Source of the DNA: Pseudoalteromonas rubra
GTDB taxonomy: Bacteria > Pseudomonadota > Gammaproteobacteria > Enterobacterales > Alteromonadaceae
DNA length: 64,000 nucleotides
Reading direction: 5' to 3'
Assembly: GCF_005886805.2 (NCBI RefSeq)
Contig: NZ_CP045429.1
Coordinates: forward strand, 342,501 to 406,500
The position numbers and the translations under genes were made by a program. This document shows, in pieces, positions 27,976-37,822 of this stretch (positions within the stretch are counted from its first letter, which is position 1; each line of letters starts with the position of its first letter). Below the pieces are notes generated by a model. The model ran no database searches, was not told the origin of the DNA, and saw only the letters and a program-made list of their open reading frames with translations.

Positions 27976-28880
27976 TGAACATAGTAACGCCACCCCCGGC
28001 GATGAACTTAAACACGGCGAACGTCTATACTGAGACGGCGCAACGTGACAATCAGCTCCGCGAGGTTATTCCAAAGCCCGCGCCGGTCTCCCCTGCGTTT
28101 ACTGAAAACAAACCCCTCTCAGACGGTGACAAACAAAAACCTTTGTCTGCGGATGATTCCGGCTTGTATGACAGCACTGGTCAGCTTAAAGATGGCAAAA
28201 CCATTGAGGAGCGTGAGGAAGGCGGACAAAGCAGTCAGGGGGAACAACAGGATCAACAAGACTCGCAAGAACTGAGTGACCGCGAACAGGCAGAGCTGGA
28301 AGCTGAGCAGGCACAGATTCAGGAACTGAAAGACAGAGATCGCGAAGTACGTCTGCATGAAGAAGCGCACGCCAGAGTAGGGGGGCAGTACGCAGGATCA
28401 CCAACTTACGATTATCAGCGGGGGCCGGACGGCAATAATTATGCGGTTGGTGGTCAGGTGATGATAGACGTGGCACCCACAGGGGATCCACGCGAAACCA
28501 TAGATAAAATGCAAACAGTGCGTGCTGCCGCATTGGCACCGGCAGAACCGTCGGGTGCTGACAGAGCCATCGCAGCAGATGCGACAGCCAAAATAGCTCA
28601 GGCTCAGGCGGATCTTGCCAAGCAATCTATTAGTGGCGATGAAGATGAGGACGACAGCAGCAATCGTGTTGTGGGTTATCAAACCCGTCGTCTTAACGAA
28701 GATGAGATCAGTGAGCAACAACCTGAGTCTGCCCGGTTAGAAGAAGAAGTGGACCCATTTGCTGTGGCATTGCCTATCGAGCGGGATCCGGAAATTGCTT
28801 CACGCGCACTGAGAATTGAAGGATTTTATGGAGACGTAGCCAGGCCCAAAGGAGCGTCGCAGTTATCCGTGGTGATTTAA
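27975..28880 (+). CDS. SprA-related putative zinc metalloprotease
   Basis: The 301-residue product has a disordered acidic and Gln-rich first half (about 1-120). It is followed by the zincin motif HEEAH (128-132) in RLHEEAHARVGGQYAG, then PTYDYQRGPDGNNYAVGG. This matches what I know of the SprA-related catalytic domain family. The activity and substrate are unknown. No signal peptide is visible. It is translationally coupled to the small gene before it, so the two products may work together, for example as protease and substrate or regulator (inference). Confidence 0.8.
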   Translation: MNIVTPPPAMNLNTANVYTETAQRDNQLREVIPKPAPVSPAFTENKPLSDGDKQKPLSADDSGLYDSTGQLKDGKTIEEREEGGQSSQGEQQDQQDSQELSDREQAELEAEQAQIQELKDRDREVRLHEEAHARVGGQYAGSPTYDYQRGPDGNNYAVGGQVMIDVAPTGDPRETIDKMQTVRAAALAPAEPSGADRAIAADATAKIAQAQADLAKQSISGDEDEDDSSNRVVGYQTRRLNEDEISEQQPESARLEEEVDPFAVALPIERDPEIASRALRIEGFYGDVARPKGASQLSVVI

Positions 28881-28912
28881 CCTCTCGAATCGATAAAACT
28901 ACTTTGTGTTAA

Positions 28913-28946
28913 ACGACAGAGGCCCGCAATTGCGGGCCTCTGTCGT
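28913..28946. terminator. Perfect 34-bp palindrome between convergent genes
   Basis: The two 17-base arms (acgacagaggcccgcaa and its exact reverse complement) meet without a spacer. It lies between the end of the SprA-like gene and the end of tex and is probably a bidirectional terminator, although only short T runs flank it. Confidence 0.7.
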
Positions 28947-28960
28947 TGTGGTATCAGCCG

Positions 28961-31297
28961 TTACTTTTTCAGCTTTGCAAAGGCCTCTGCAAAGGCATTG
29001 CCCATAGCTGCGTTGCTGTTGTCACGTCGATTATCACGGCGAGGCTCTTTACGTTGTGCCGGTCGCTGAGACTTGCCGCCAGGTTTTTGCGAAGCAGGTT
29101 TACTCTGCTTCTGCCCGGTACTTGCTGGGATCTCATCGTTTAGTCGCATGGTAAAACTGATCCGTTTACGGGCAACGTCCACTTCGATGACTTTTACTTT
29201 AACAATGTCACCAGCCTTAACCACTTCACGTGGATCGGAAATGAACTTGTCCGTGAGTGCAGAAATATGCACCAGACCATCCTGATGTACGCCAACATCG
29301 ACAAAGGCACCGAAGTTCGCAACGTTTGAGACGACACCCTCAAGGGTCATGCCGACTTTCAGGTCAGCAATGGTCTCGACGCCCGCTTTAAATTGGGCCG
29401 TTTTAAACTCGGGACGCGGGTCTCGGCCCGGTTTGTCCAGCTCACCCAGAATATCCGTGATGGTCGGTACGCCAAACTTATCGTCGACATACTCGGCAGG
29501 ATCCAGTTTACTCAGCACATCGCTGTTGCCGATCAGTGCAGTGACATCAAGTGCCTTGCTGCCACAGATCTTTTTCACAACCGGGTAAGCTTCCGGGTGA
29601 ACCGCTGAGGCATCCAGCGGATCGTCACCATTAGCAATACGCAAGAATCCAGCGGCCTGCTCAAAGGCCTTAGGGCCCAGGCGCTCAACTTGTTTTAGCT
29701 GTTTGCGGCTGCTGAATGAGCCATTGCTATCACGGAACTTAACGATGTTGGTGGCCAGGGTTTTATTTAGGCCAGACACGCGTGTCAATAAAGGTACAGA
29801 CGCGGTGTTAACATCGACACCCACTGAGTTTACACAGTCTTCCACCACAGTCGTCAGTGTCTGACCCAGCTGGCTTTGTGACACATCGTGCTGATATTGG
29901 CCTACACCAATGGATTTCGGCTCGATTTTAACCAGCTCAGCCAGCGGATCTTGCAGTCGGCGGGCAATGGAGACGGCACCACGCAATGATACGTCGAGAT
30001 CCGGGAACTCGTTGGCGGCAAACTCAGAAGCGGAGTAGACCGAGGCACCGGCTTCACTGACCATCACTTTGGTCAGTTTTAGCTCACTGGCTGCTTTGAG
30101 CAGTTCAGCTGCCAGTTTATCGGTTTCGCGAGACGCCGTACCATTACCGATCGCAATCAGTTCAACCTTGTGCTGACGACATTGCTGTTCCAGCGTGCGC
30201 AGTGACTTATCCCAATGATTTTGCGGTGCATGAGGGTAAATGGTGGTGGTTGCCAGTAACTTACCGGTCTTATCGACAATGGCGACCTTACAGCCAGTTC
30301 TCAATCCCGGGTCGATCCCCATGGTCACGCGTGGGCCTGCCGGGGCAGCCATCAGCAGATCTTTGAGGTTTTTGGCAAAGACATCTATGGCGCCTTGCTC
30401 GGCAAATTCTCGAGTAGCACCCAACATTTCGTTTTCAAGATGGGTGGCGAGTTTGATTTTCCACGCCCACTGTACCACGGTCATTAGCCAATTGCTGGCC
30501 GCTCGCCCCGAGACCTCCAGACCATAATGGTCTGCTATCATTTGCGCACAATACTGCTGTGGGTCTTCCGCTTGAGGCTCTGGGTTGATAGATAGCTGCA
30601 AAATGCCTTCATTGCGGGCTCTGAGCATTGCCAGGGCACGGTGAGAAGGGACGCTGGCGAGCTTTTCGTCGTGCTCAAAATAATCGCGGTACTTACTACC
30701 TGCATCTTCCTGCCCTGGCACAACACGGCTTTCTAGATAACCATGCTGTTTCAGCTGATTTCTGAATTTACTGAGGAGTTTGGCATCCTCGGCAAAGCGC
30801 TCCATCAGAATAAACTTGGCGCCATCCAGTGCGGCTTTGCTATCTGCAATGCCGTGATCGGCATTGATATAGGTTTCGGCAGCTTGTTCTGGTGTCTGAT
30901 CTGGATCGCGGAACAGCAGGTCGGCCAGCGGCTCAAGCCCGGCTTCTATGGCTATTTGGCCTTTGGTGCGACGTTTGGGTTTGTAGGGGAGGTATAAATC
31001 TTCCAGTTCGGTTTTACTCTGCACCTGGTTTAGCTCTGAGGCTAATTGGTCAGTGAGCTTGCCCTGCTCATCAATGGTTTTGATGATAAAAGCCCGGCGT
31101 TCTTCCAGCTCCCGCAGATAACCGAGGCGTTGTTCGAGCAATCGTAGCTGAGTATCGTCCAGACCGCCTGTGACTTCTTTACGGTAACGGGCAATAAACG
31201 GAACAGTCGCACCTTCATCGAGGAGTGCGGTGGCAGCATCCACTTGCTGTTGTGATGCGTTTAGCTCAGCAGCTAAACGGGCTGAGATATTGCTCAT
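28961..31297 (-). CDS. tex: Tex family transcription accessory protein (S1 RNA-binding)
   Basis: Tex is a conserved nucleic-acid-binding protein linked to transcription. The 778-residue product shows the N-terminal Tex domain ([17 protein letters not shown]), the YqgF/RNase H-like domain ([17 protein letters not shown]), helix-hairpin-helix motifs ([22 protein letters not shown]) and a C-terminal S1 domain (about 648-720, [23 protein letters not shown]). A basic disordered tail rich in Lys, Arg and Asn follows. aaggat precedes the start. Confidence 0.95.
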   Translation of the reverse strand: MSNISARLAAELNASQQQVDAATALLDEGATVPFIARYRKEVTGGLDDTQLRLLEQRLGYLRELEERRAFIIKTIDEQGKLTDQLASELNQVQSKTELEDLYLPYKPKRRTKGQIAIEAGLEPLADLLFRDPDQTPEQAAETYINADHGIADSKAALDGAKFILMERFAEDAKLLSKFRNQLKQHGYLESRVVPGQEDAGSKYRDYFEHDEKLASVPSHRALAMLRARNEGILQLSINPEPQAEDPQQYCAQMIADHYGLEVSGRAASNWLMTVVQWAWKIKLATHLENEMLGATREFAEQGAIDVFAKNLKDLLMAAPAGPRVTMGIDPGLRTGCKVAIVDKTGKLLATTTIYPHAPQNHWDKSLRTLEQQCRQHKVELIAIGNGTASRETDKLAAELLKAASELKLTKVMVSEAGASVYSASEFAANEFPDLDVSLRGAVSIARRLQDPLAELVKIEPKSIGVGQYQHDVSQSQLGQTLTTVVEDCVNSVGVDVNTASVPLLTRVSGLNKTLATNIVKFRDSNGSFSSRKQLKQVERLGPKAFEQAAGFLRIANGDDPLDASAVHPEAYPVVKKICGSKALDVTALIGNSDVLSKLDPAEYVDDKFGVPTITDILGELDKPGRDPRPEFKTAQFKAGVETIADLKVGMTLEGVVSNVANFGAFVDVGVHQDGLVHISALTDKFISDPREVVKAGDIVKVKVIEVDVARKRISFTMRLNDEIPASTGQKQSKPASQKPGGKSQRPAQRKEPRRDNRRDNSNAAMGNAFAEAFAKLKK

Positions 31298-31382
31298 GCA
31301 AAATCCTTATATAGTTCAATTGGCTAGGCCTCTTTCTCGGCCTGCGTTTGCGGTCATCATATCATATCTGAAACGGAAGTGT

Positions 31383-31856
31383 TCAGGCCGTGTAGTCGAT
31401 CTTATTGACATACCAAAGCATTTCACCTTGCGGGGTTTTTACACTGTATTCTTCGTCGACGGCTTTCCCGAGTAACGCGCGCGCCATGGGGGAATCGATG
31501 GAGATATAATCATTCCGTTCATAGATTTCATCGGGCCCGACGATGCGAAAGCGTTTTACTTCGCCGTCATCATTTTCAATTTCGACCCAGGCACCAAAAT
31601 AGACTTTGCCCTGCTGTTGTGGAGAATACTCAACAATTTTTAAGTCGGGCATGCGTTTACGCAAGTAGCGTACTCGGCGATCTATTTGTCGTAACAGGCG
31701 CTTGTTAAAAGTATAGTCGGCGTTTTCTGAGCGATCGCCCAAACTTGCTGCCCAGTTAACGATTTTGGTCACTTCCGGGCGTTTTTCAAACCACAGATGA
31801 TCGTGTTCCTGCTGTAGCTTGCGATAGCCTTCAGGTGTAATTAGGTTGGTTTTCAT
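31383..31856 (-). CDS. greB: Transcription elongation factor GreB
   Basis: GreB stimulates RNA cleavage by backtracked RNA polymerase. The 157-residue product starts MKTNLITPEGYRKLQ, has the coiled-coil domain with the acidic tip region (GDRSENADYTFNKRLLRQID) and the C-terminal FKBP-like domain. This start gives the usual GreB length; a start 49 codons upstream adds a sequence unlike the family. E. coli has greB next to ompR-envZ and tex (yhgF), the same order as here. Confidence 0.95.
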   Translation of the reverse strand: MKTNLITPEGYRKLQQEHDHLWFEKRPEVTKIVNWAASLGDRSENADYTFNKRLLRQIDRRVRYLRKRMPDLKIVEYSPQQQGKVYFGAWVEIENDDGEVKRFRIVGPDEIYERNDYISIDSPMARALLGKAVDEEYSVKTPQGEMLWYVNKIDYTA

Positions 31857-32070
31857 TTTGTTGCTTACTTTGGCAGAACAACTACATGTGTCTAGTGTAA
31901 TTCGGATCCGGTCCGATACCAATCTTACCTGCTTCACCTGGGGCCTGGTAAGGTAAAGCCACATCAGGCGACACTTGTAACGTTCGGTAACAATCTTATT
32001 CATTGTTAATGGTGTCTAAGCGTTTTAATTTCAATTATATTTAGGGTCAACTAAAGAAAAAATAAGAAGA

Positions 32071-32796
32071 ATGCCAATGGGGAATGAAACCACCAAAGTG
32101 TTAGTCGTTGACGATGATATGCGTTTGCGCAGCCTGCTGGAGCGATATCTGGTCGAGCAGGGGTTTATCGTTCGTAGTGCTGCCAATTCTGAGCAAATGG
32201 ACAGATTGCTGGAGCGTGAAAACTTTCATCTGATGGTATTGGATTTGATGTTACCTGGTGAAGATGGTTTGTCTATCTGTCGTCGTCTCAGGCAAAAAGA
32301 AAACGAAATACCCATTGTGATGTTAACGGCCAAAGGGGATGAAGTTGACCGGATCATCGGATTAGAGCTGGGCGCGGATGATTACCTGCCTAAACCATTT
32401 AATCCGCGTGAGTTGCTTGCCCGTATCAAAGCCGTGCTGCGCCGTCGTGCCAAAGAAGTCCCTGGGGCTCCGGCAGTGGAAGAAAATGAAGTCGAATTTG
32501 GCGCCTTTAAGCTCAACCTGGCAACCCGGGAAATGCAAAAAGATGATCAAACCATTGCGCTGACCAGCGGTGAATTTGCGGTATTGAAGGCGTTGGTGAG
32601 TCACCCCAGAGAGCCATTGAGCCGTGACAAACTAATGAATCTGGCCCGCGGCAGGGATTACAGCGCACTGGAGCGCAGTATTGATGTGCAGGTCTCTCGG
32701 TTGCGCAGAATGATAGAAGAGGATGCCTCTAATCCACGCTATATCCAGACCGTTTGGGGTCTGGGTTATGTTTTTGTGCCAGATGGCGAAAAGTAA
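32071..32796 (+). CDS. ompR: OmpR response regulator
   Basis: OmpR is the DNA-binding partner of EnvZ in osmotic and envelope control. The 241-residue product has a receiver domain (acidic cluster Asp14-16, phosphoacceptor Asp58 in VLDLMLPGEDG, Lys in LPKPFNPREL) and a winged-helix DNA-binding domain (about 140-240, ALTSGEFAVLKALVSHPREPLSRDKL). The start at 32071 has a gaaga-type ribosome-binding site; an ATG two codons later is possible. It is directly followed by envZ with no gap. Confidence 0.95.
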   Translation: MPMGNETTKVLVVDDDMRLRSLLERYLVEQGFIVRSAANSEQMDRLLERENFHLMVLDLMLPGEDGLSICRRLRQKENEIPIVMLTAKGDEVDRIIGLELGADDYLPKPFNPRELLARIKAVLRRRAKEVPGAPAVEENEVEFGAFKLNLATREMQKDDQTIALTSGEFAVLKALVSHPREPLSRDKLMNLARGRDYSALERSIDVQVSRLRRMIEEDASNPRYIQTVWGLGYVFVPDGEK

Positions 32797-34146
32797 ATGA
32801 GTATCCTGCCACGCAGCGCGTTTGGACAAACGGTGTTTTTTGTCGGTGCGCTGCTACTGATCAACCAGATCGTCTCCTACATCACAGTCACGCTGTACGT
32901 GTTCAAGCCTACTTTTGAGCAGGTCAACCTGATGCTTGCCAAGCAGGTTAAAACCGTTTTTATTGACTGGGAAGAAGGGGTTGAGATTGACTCCGCTTTA
33001 TCGAAAAAGTTTTTTGAGATCACGGGCATTGAAGTGATGAGCCAGCGTGAGGCCTATCGCAATGGCCTCGGAGAGGCAAAAGAATACACTTTGTTGTCGC
33101 GTAGTATGTCTGAGCAGCTCAATGGCTCCGCGCGGGTAAGGATCAGTCAGGGCGATCCTGTGGTCTACTGGGTAGAAGCGCCCCAGGCACCGGGTTATTG
33201 GGTTCGGGTACCACTCACCGGGTTCTCTGAGACTAAAATGGAGTTTTTGGTGTTTTATCTCTCCAGTATCGGCTTTTTAAGCGTACTGGGCGGTTGGCTG
33301 TTTGCGAGACACCTGAATCGGCCTCTCAAGGCTTTGCAGATTGCAGCCAGCCGGGTTGGGGTGGGGGACTTTTCTACTCGTCTGGTTGAGCATGGCTCTA
33401 CGGAGGTCATCGAAGTGACCAGAGCTTTTAATAAAATGTCCAAGGGGATCGCTGAGCTGGAGAACGATCGGCGTCTATTGATGGCTGGGGTATCTCACGA
33501 TTTAAGGACACCTTTGACCCGGATCCGACTGGCAACAGAAATGATGTCGGACGAAGAAGCCTACCTGAAAGACGGCATTATTGATGATATTGAAGATATG
33601 AATGCCATTATCGATCAGTTTATTGAGTACCTCAGGCACCATAACAGTGGAGAAATGGTGCTGGACGATGTCAATGCTGTCGTTGAGGAAGTAGTGCATG
33701 CTGAGCAACAGCATCAGCGCGAAATTGTATTGACGACAGCGGCAAATGTTCCCGCGGTGATGATGAACCATGTGGCGCTAAAACGGGTGGTTACGAACAT
33801 GATAGAGAATGCTATCCGTTATTCAGACGACCAGATTGAGGTTGTGACAGAGTTTAGTGCTCGCCACAAGGCGGTGTTTATTAAAGTTAAAGACAGAGGG
33901 CCAGGGATCCCTGAAGAGGAGCTGGAAACGTTATTTGAACCCTTTAAACAGGGTGATCTGGCGCGTGGCAGTGAGGGCAGTGGGCTGGGCCTTGCGATCA
34001 TCAAACGTATCGTTTCTACCCATGGCGGTAAAGTACGTTTACGTAACCGCGAGAAAGGGGGGTTGAGCGCGGAGGTGATGTTGCCAGTTGCGAAAAAATT
34101 TACTCCCCTGACAGCCGCACCTGAGCCGTCAAAGCCCAGTGAATAA
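32797..34146 (+). CDS. envZ: Osmosensor histidine kinase EnvZ
   Basis: The 449-residue product (E. coli EnvZ has 450) has two membrane helices (about 9-30 and 150-168) around a periplasmic domain, a HAMP domain, and a dimerisation domain with the phosphorylated His234 in [20 protein letters not shown]. The HATPase domain has [18 protein letters not shown] and GSGLGLAI motifs. The start follows the ompR stop directly. The end overlaps the next gene by eight bases, so a third protein is likely co-translated. Confidence 0.95.
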   Translation: MSILPRSAFGQTVFFVGALLLINQIVSYITVTLYVFKPTFEQVNLMLAKQVKTVFIDWEEGVEIDSALSKKFFEITGIEVMSQREAYRNGLGEAKEYTLLSRSMSEQLNGSARVRISQGDPVVYWVEAPQAPGYWVRVPLTGFSETKMEFLVFYLSSIGFLSVLGGWLFARHLNRPLKALQIAASRVGVGDFSTRLVEHGSTEVIEVTRAFNKMSKGIAELENDRRLLMAGVSHDLRTPLTRIRLATEMMSDEEAYLKDGIIDDIEDMNAIIDQFIEYLRHHNSGEMVLDDVNAVVEEVVHAEQQHQREIVLTTAANVPAVMMNHVALKRVVTNMIENAIRYSDDQIEVVTEFSARHKAVFIKVKDRGPGIPEEELETLFEPFKQGDLARGSEGSGLGLAIIKRIVSTHGGKVRLRNREKGGLSAEVMLPVAKKFTPLTAAPEPSKPSE

Positions 34147-34843
34147 GCGCGACTTATCGTACGAGGCTGGTTGCCTGAGCTCAGCAGACAGAGCTCAGCT
34201 GTTGTCTATTATTGGCTTGTGCTTTGAGGGGATCGACCCTGAAGCATATTTTGCTTATTACTTTGAGCAAAGCGGGCCCACGCACCGCCGGCTGAGACTT
34301 TATTATTCGGATTCAGCAGAGCTCATTGGTTATTGTTTGCTGACCTTTGACGATAGCCATAAGGCATTGAGTGTTATCGGGGCGTCGGCCGGTTTTTTAC
34401 CGCAGTTCCGGGGTAAGAATAATACCTTTACATTCTCTATTTTCGAAGTGACCAAGGCTTATCTGCGCCGGCCCTGGCGCACTTTGTTATACGCAGATAC
34501 TATGCTCAGTCCGGCCATGTTCCGGGCGATGGCGAAGAACATTGCCACTGTATATCCAACAGCGACAGGATCTCCGGTTGAGTCCCGGCTTTATGGAGAG
34601 TTAAACCCGACTGGATTAGTATCTGAGGTGAATGGTTTGCCGTGTCTTAAAGTGGTGGGGCGAAAAACGCGTTATTCGGCGCTGGAAGTAGCCCAGTTTA
34701 AAGCCAGCAAGAAACCCGAAATTGCCCATTACTGCGCGCTGAATCCCAATTTCGATAAGGGGGTGGCGTTGCTCACGGTGATCCCGGTCACACTGGGTCA
34801 GTTGCTTTCAACAGCCTGGAAACAGCTCAAGCACTCCCGCTAA
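34139..34843 (+). CDS. Unknown protein in the ompR-envZ operon
   Basis: The 234-residue product starts with GTG inside the end of envZ (eight-base overlap). I recognise no named family. The middle part ([37 protein letters not shown]) reads like the core beta strands and acetyl-CoA loop of a GNAT acyltransferase, but the R/QxxGxG/A signature is not clean. No signal peptide; a hydrophobic stretch near the C-terminus ([16 protein letters not shown]) could be peripheral. Its operon position suggests a role linked to envelope stress, but this is inference. Confidence 0.75.
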   Translation: MNKRDLSYEAGCLSSADRAQLLSIIGLCFEGIDPEAYFAYYFEQSGPTHRRLRLYYSDSAELIGYCLLTFDDSHKALSVIGASAGFLPQFRGKNNTFTFSIFEVTKAYLRRPWRTLLYADTMLSPAMFRAMAKNIATVYPTATGSPVESRLYGELNPTGLVSEVNGLPCLKVVGRKTRYSALEVAQFKASKKPEIAHYCALNPNFDKGVALLTVIPVTLGQLLSTAWKQLKHSR

Positions 34844-34847
34844 ATTT

Positions 34848-35069
34848 ATACCAATTTCACTTAGTACCTGCTCTATTTGAAGGTGCAAATATGACGCTAA
34901 CGGTGTTAAAACCTTCTCATTTAGAACCTTTACCTATGGTATAAATTCGCAAATTTTCGCCTCGTCTATATGGACCTAGATGCCTCTGCGATAGCAGAAC
35001 GCGGGAGCGGTGTTATCGACCCTGTTTTCTCGCCTCAAAATAGAACACTTAGTTAAGCAAATTGGTATT
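34848..35069. repeat. MITE-like element with ataccaattt terminal inverted repeats
   Basis: The left end reads ataccaatttcactta; the right end, read on the other strand, reads ataccaatttgcttaa. These terminal inverted repeats (10 perfect bases plus ctta) enclose about 220 bases without a coding frame. Similar ataccaattt-ended intergenic elements are, to my knowledge, frequent in Pseudoalteromonas and Shewanella genomes. A clear target-site duplication is not visible. The rest of the 324-base gap holds only the pckA terminator. Confidence 0.5.
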
Positions 35070-35111
35070 ACTCTAAGCGGCAGCGTGCCAGAGAAGGGTG
35101 ACTATTGGGCA

Positions 35112-35140
35112 TAAAAAAACGCCCAACGAGGGGCGCTTTT
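35112..35140 (-). terminator. Intrinsic terminator after pckA
   Basis: On the minus strand the stem gcgccc / gggcgt is followed by seven T, about 28 bases after the pckA stop. Confidence 0.85.
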
Positions 35141-35167
35141 GATAAAGGAATCTGATCCTAAATTAGC

Positions 35168-36706
35168 TTAGCCGCGAGGACCTGCTGATTTGATGGCTTC
35201 AGAGACATCGTATTTTGCGAAGTTCGCTTCGAAGTCCGCAGCCAGCTTAGATGCATACTCAGCATATTTTGCTTTGTCTTCCCAAGTGTTGATTGGGTTA
35301 AGCAGTTTGCTGTCTACGCCTGGTACAGCAACTGGTACGTCCAGGTTTAGGGCGTCAATGTGTTGTGTTTCTACGCCTTCCAGGGTGTCGTTAACGATTG
35401 CGTCAATCACAGCACGTGTGGTTGGGATATCGAAACGTTTACCAATACCGTAAGGGCCGCCAGTCCAGCCAGTGTTAACCAGATAAACTTTTGAGTTGAA
35501 CTCACGTACACGCTTCATAAGAAGTTCTGCGTAAACGCCAGCCGGACGCGGGAAGAAAGGTGCGCCGAAACAAGTAGAGAAAGTTGACTCGATGTCTGAA
35601 GTAGAGCCAATTTCTGTAGAGCCCACTTTTGCAGTGTAACCGCTCAGGAAGTGATAAGCCGCAGCCTCTTCTGACAGAATAGACACAGGTGGTAGTACAC
35701 CGCTCACGTCACAAGTCAGGAAAACCACTGCGCGAGGTTCGCCAGCACGGTTTTCTACTTTACGCTTTTCAACGTGCTCAAGCGGGTAAGCTGCACGGGT
35801 GTTTTGCGTCAGGCTAGTGTCATTGAAATCAGGTACGCGTGCTTCGTCCAGTACCACATTTTCAAGGATGGTGCCGAACTTGATTGCGTTCCAGATGACC
35901 GGCTCGTTCTTTTGCGACAGGTCGATACATTTAGCGTAACAACCGCCTTCGATGTTGAATACACTGCCAGGTGCCCAGCCGTGCTCATCGTCACCGATCA
36001 GGAAGCGTTTAGGATCTGCCGACAGGGTTGTTTTACCTGTGCCAGACAAACCAAAGAATAAGGTAGTGTCGCCTGCTTCGCCTACGTTTGCACTACAGTG
36101 CATTGGCAGTACGCCCTTCGCTGGTAACAGGAAGTTTTGTACTGAGAACATAGACTTTTTCATTTCACCGGCATAATGCATACCTGCGATAAGCACTTTG
36201 CGCTCTGCAAAGTTGATAATCACTGTACCGTCACTGTTCGTGCCATCACGCTCTGGATCGCAAACGAAAGAAGGTACATTCATTACCTGCCATTGGGGTA
36301 AATCAGCTGCATTGTATTTTTCAGGCTCGATAAACATGTTTTTGGCAAAAATGTGGTGCCAAGCTGTTTCTGTTGTTACAACAACGGGTAAATAGTGCTC
36401 AGGATCTGAACCCACTTCAAGGTGAGAGACAAAGTGGTCGTTGCTGTTCACGTGTGCTTCTACACGGGCCCACAGCGCGTTGAATTTGTCAGCATCGAAT
36501 GGGCGGTTAACGTTACCCCATTGGATGTCGTTTTCTGTGCTTGGCTCTTTAACGATAAAACGGTCGTTAGGTGAACGCCCTGTGCGGCGGCCTGTTTTTG
36601 CTACAAAAGCTCCATTTGCGGCCAAAGTCCCTTCACCACGGCGGATGGCGTGTTCGACAAGTTCAGCTGCAGTTAAATCGACAAAACGAGTAGCGCTTGA
36701 AGTCAT
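35168..36706 (-). CDS. pckA: Phosphoenolpyruvate carboxykinase (ATP)
   Basis: PckA converts oxaloacetate and ATP to phosphoenolpyruvate, the first step of gluconeogenesis from C4 acids. The 512-residue product has the ATP-type signatures [16 protein letters not shown] (P-loop) and IGDDEHGW, the substrate-binding [10 protein letters not shown] near the N-terminus, and [13 protein letters not shown]. The ATG at 36706 with aggt upstream gives the standard family N-terminus; an in-frame GTG or ATG further upstream would add 18 unusual residues. It has its own promoter region and terminator. Confidence 0.97.
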   Translation of the reverse strand: MTSSATRFVDLTAAELVEHAIRRGEGTLAANGAFVAKTGRRTGRSPNDRFIVKEPSTENDIQWGNVNRPFDADKFNALWARVEAHVNSNDHFVSHLEVGSDPEHYLPVVVTTETAWHHIFAKNMFIEPEKYNAADLPQWQVMNVPSFVCDPERDGTNSDGTVIINFAERKVLIAGMHYAGEMKKSMFSVQNFLLPAKGVLPMHCSANVGEAGDTTLFFGLSGTGKTTLSADPKRFLIGDDEHGWAPGSVFNIEGGCYAKCIDLSQKNEPVIWNAIKFGTILENVVLDEARVPDFNDTSLTQNTRAAYPLEHVEKRKVENRAGEPRAVVFLTCDVSGVLPPVSILSEEAAAYHFLSGYTAKVGSTEIGSTSDIESTFSTCFGAPFFPRPAGVYAELLMKRVREFNSKVYLVNTGWTGGPYGIGKRFDIPTTRAVIDAIVNDTLEGVETQHIDALNLDVPVAVPGVDSKLLNPINTWEDKAKYAEYASKLAADFEANFAKYDVSEAIKSAGPRG

Positions 36707-36768
36707 GTTTATACCTAAATGTGAGAATTGAACGGGATAGCTCTGGAGAAGTTTCACCAAAAGCTGAA

Positions 36769-36774
36769 ATTATA
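36769..36774 (-). promoter_or_regulatory. Likely -10 element of pckA
   Basis: A perfect TATAAT on the minus strand lies about 63 bases before the pckA start. The -35 at standard spacing is poor, which would fit an activator-dependent promoter. Confidence 0.45.
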
Positions 36775-36855
36775 GTAACAGATGAAATTCAGATATTCGA
36801 GCCCTGAAACCGGGTAAAACGCCATAAATTTGTCAAAAAAATCGAATAATTTCAA

Positions 36856-36901
36856 TGATACCGGTGTCATAAAATATGACCTTTAAATGACACCGGTATC
36901 A
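36856..36901. promoter_or_regulatory. Paired ACCGGT-centred palindromes upstream of pckA
   Basis: Two 15-base arms (tgataccggtgtcat and atgacaccggtatca) form a perfect inverted repeat with a 16-base spacer. Each arm is itself almost a palindrome (TGAyACCGGTrTCA). Such sites with a central CG step resemble operators of LacI/GalR-type regulators. They lie about 85 bases upstream of the pckA -10 and just behind the hslO terminator, so control of pckA by a carbon-source regulator is a reasonable inference. The whole repeat could also fold as an RNA hairpin. Confidence 0.6.
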
Positions 36902-36911
36902 ATTTTAAGCG

Positions 36912-36940
36912 ACAAAAAAGCCGCCAAAATGGCGGCTTGT
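36912..36940 (-). terminator. Intrinsic terminator after hslO
   Basis: On the minus strand the stem aagccgcc / ggcggctt is followed by six T, 26 bases after the hslO stop. Confidence 0.9.
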
Positions 36941-36965
36941 CTTCAATGTGATTAAAATATCCCAG

Positions 36966-37811
36966 CTAATTAAAAATAGCCTTGATATCTTGTTCTTCAA
37001 ATCGGTAATTTTTTAGGCAGTAGTGACAGCTGATATTGATCTCACCTTGCTTCTGAATATCCTCCAGCAGCGCCTCTTGGCCGATGTTGGCTAATGCACT
37101 GATGGTTTTGTCACGGCTGCAACCGCAAACAAAATTAATCTCCTGGGGTTCGAACAGCTGTGGGTTATCTTCATGATATAAGCGTGTCAGGACTGTTTGT
37201 GCGTCCAGCGTAAGCAATTCCTCATCTTTAATAGTATTGCTCAGTGCTTCTAGATGCGCAAAATCCTCTTCCGACTTAGTTTTGTCAACAGGCAGTACCT
37301 GTAAAAACAATCCGGCCGCTTTGGCACGCTCACCGTTTACATCGGTGGCAAACCACAAGCGGGTCTTGAGTTGTTCAGACTGGATAAAATAATCTTCCAG
37401 ACAAGCCGCCAGAGTCTCACCGCCTAGCGGAACGACCCCTTGATAGCGCTCACCCTTATTGGGTGTAATGGTGATCACCATATAGCCTTTACCCATCAAA
37501 TCCTGAATACTGCTACCTGTGATCTCACCTTGTAGACGGGCAATACCGCGCATATTCTGCTTGTGATCGCCATTGATAGCTGCGTACTTAACTGGGCCAT
37601 CCCCCTGCAACTGTACAGTGATGTCGCCTTCAAATTTTAAAGTAGCAGTCAGCAGGCTGGACGCAAGCAGCAGTTCACCCAATAAAGTTTGTACTTCCTT
37701 CGGGTAGTCATGACCACTGATAATGTCATTAAAGGTCTGTTCAATTTGTACGAGTTCACCACGTACATCGAGTTGATCGAAAATATATCGATGAAGTAAA
37801 TCTTGTTGCAT
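36966..37811 (-). CDS. hslO: Redox-regulated chaperone Hsp33
   Basis: Hsp33 is a holdase chaperone activated by oxidation. The 281-residue product has the N-terminal chaperone domain (QDLLHRYIFD start) and the C-terminal zinc redox switch with CGC (FVCGCSRDKT) and CHYC about 30 residues later. The ATG at 37811 has agga upstream; a TTG one codon earlier is possible. It follows hslR by 11 bases, as in E. coli hslR-hslO. Confidence 0.96.
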   Translation of the reverse strand: MQQDLLHRYIFDQLDVRGELVQIEQTFNDIISGHDYPKEVQTLLGELLLASSLLTATLKFEGDITVQLQGDGPVKYAAINGDHKQNMRGIARLQGEITGSSIQDLMGKGYMVITITPNKGERYQGVVPLGGETLAACLEDYFIQSEQLKTRLWFATDVNGERAKAAGLFLQVLPVDKTKSEEDFAHLEALSNTIKDEELLTLDAQTVLTRLYHEDNPQLFEPQEINFVCGCSRDKTISALANIGQEALLEDIQKQGEINISCHYCLKNYRFEEQDIKAIFN

Positions 37812-37822
37812 CAATTCGGATC

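Noticed and set aside
31857..32003. Extended N-terminus for GreB
   Set aside because: The 49 extra codons do not resemble GreB; the later ATG gives the usual length.
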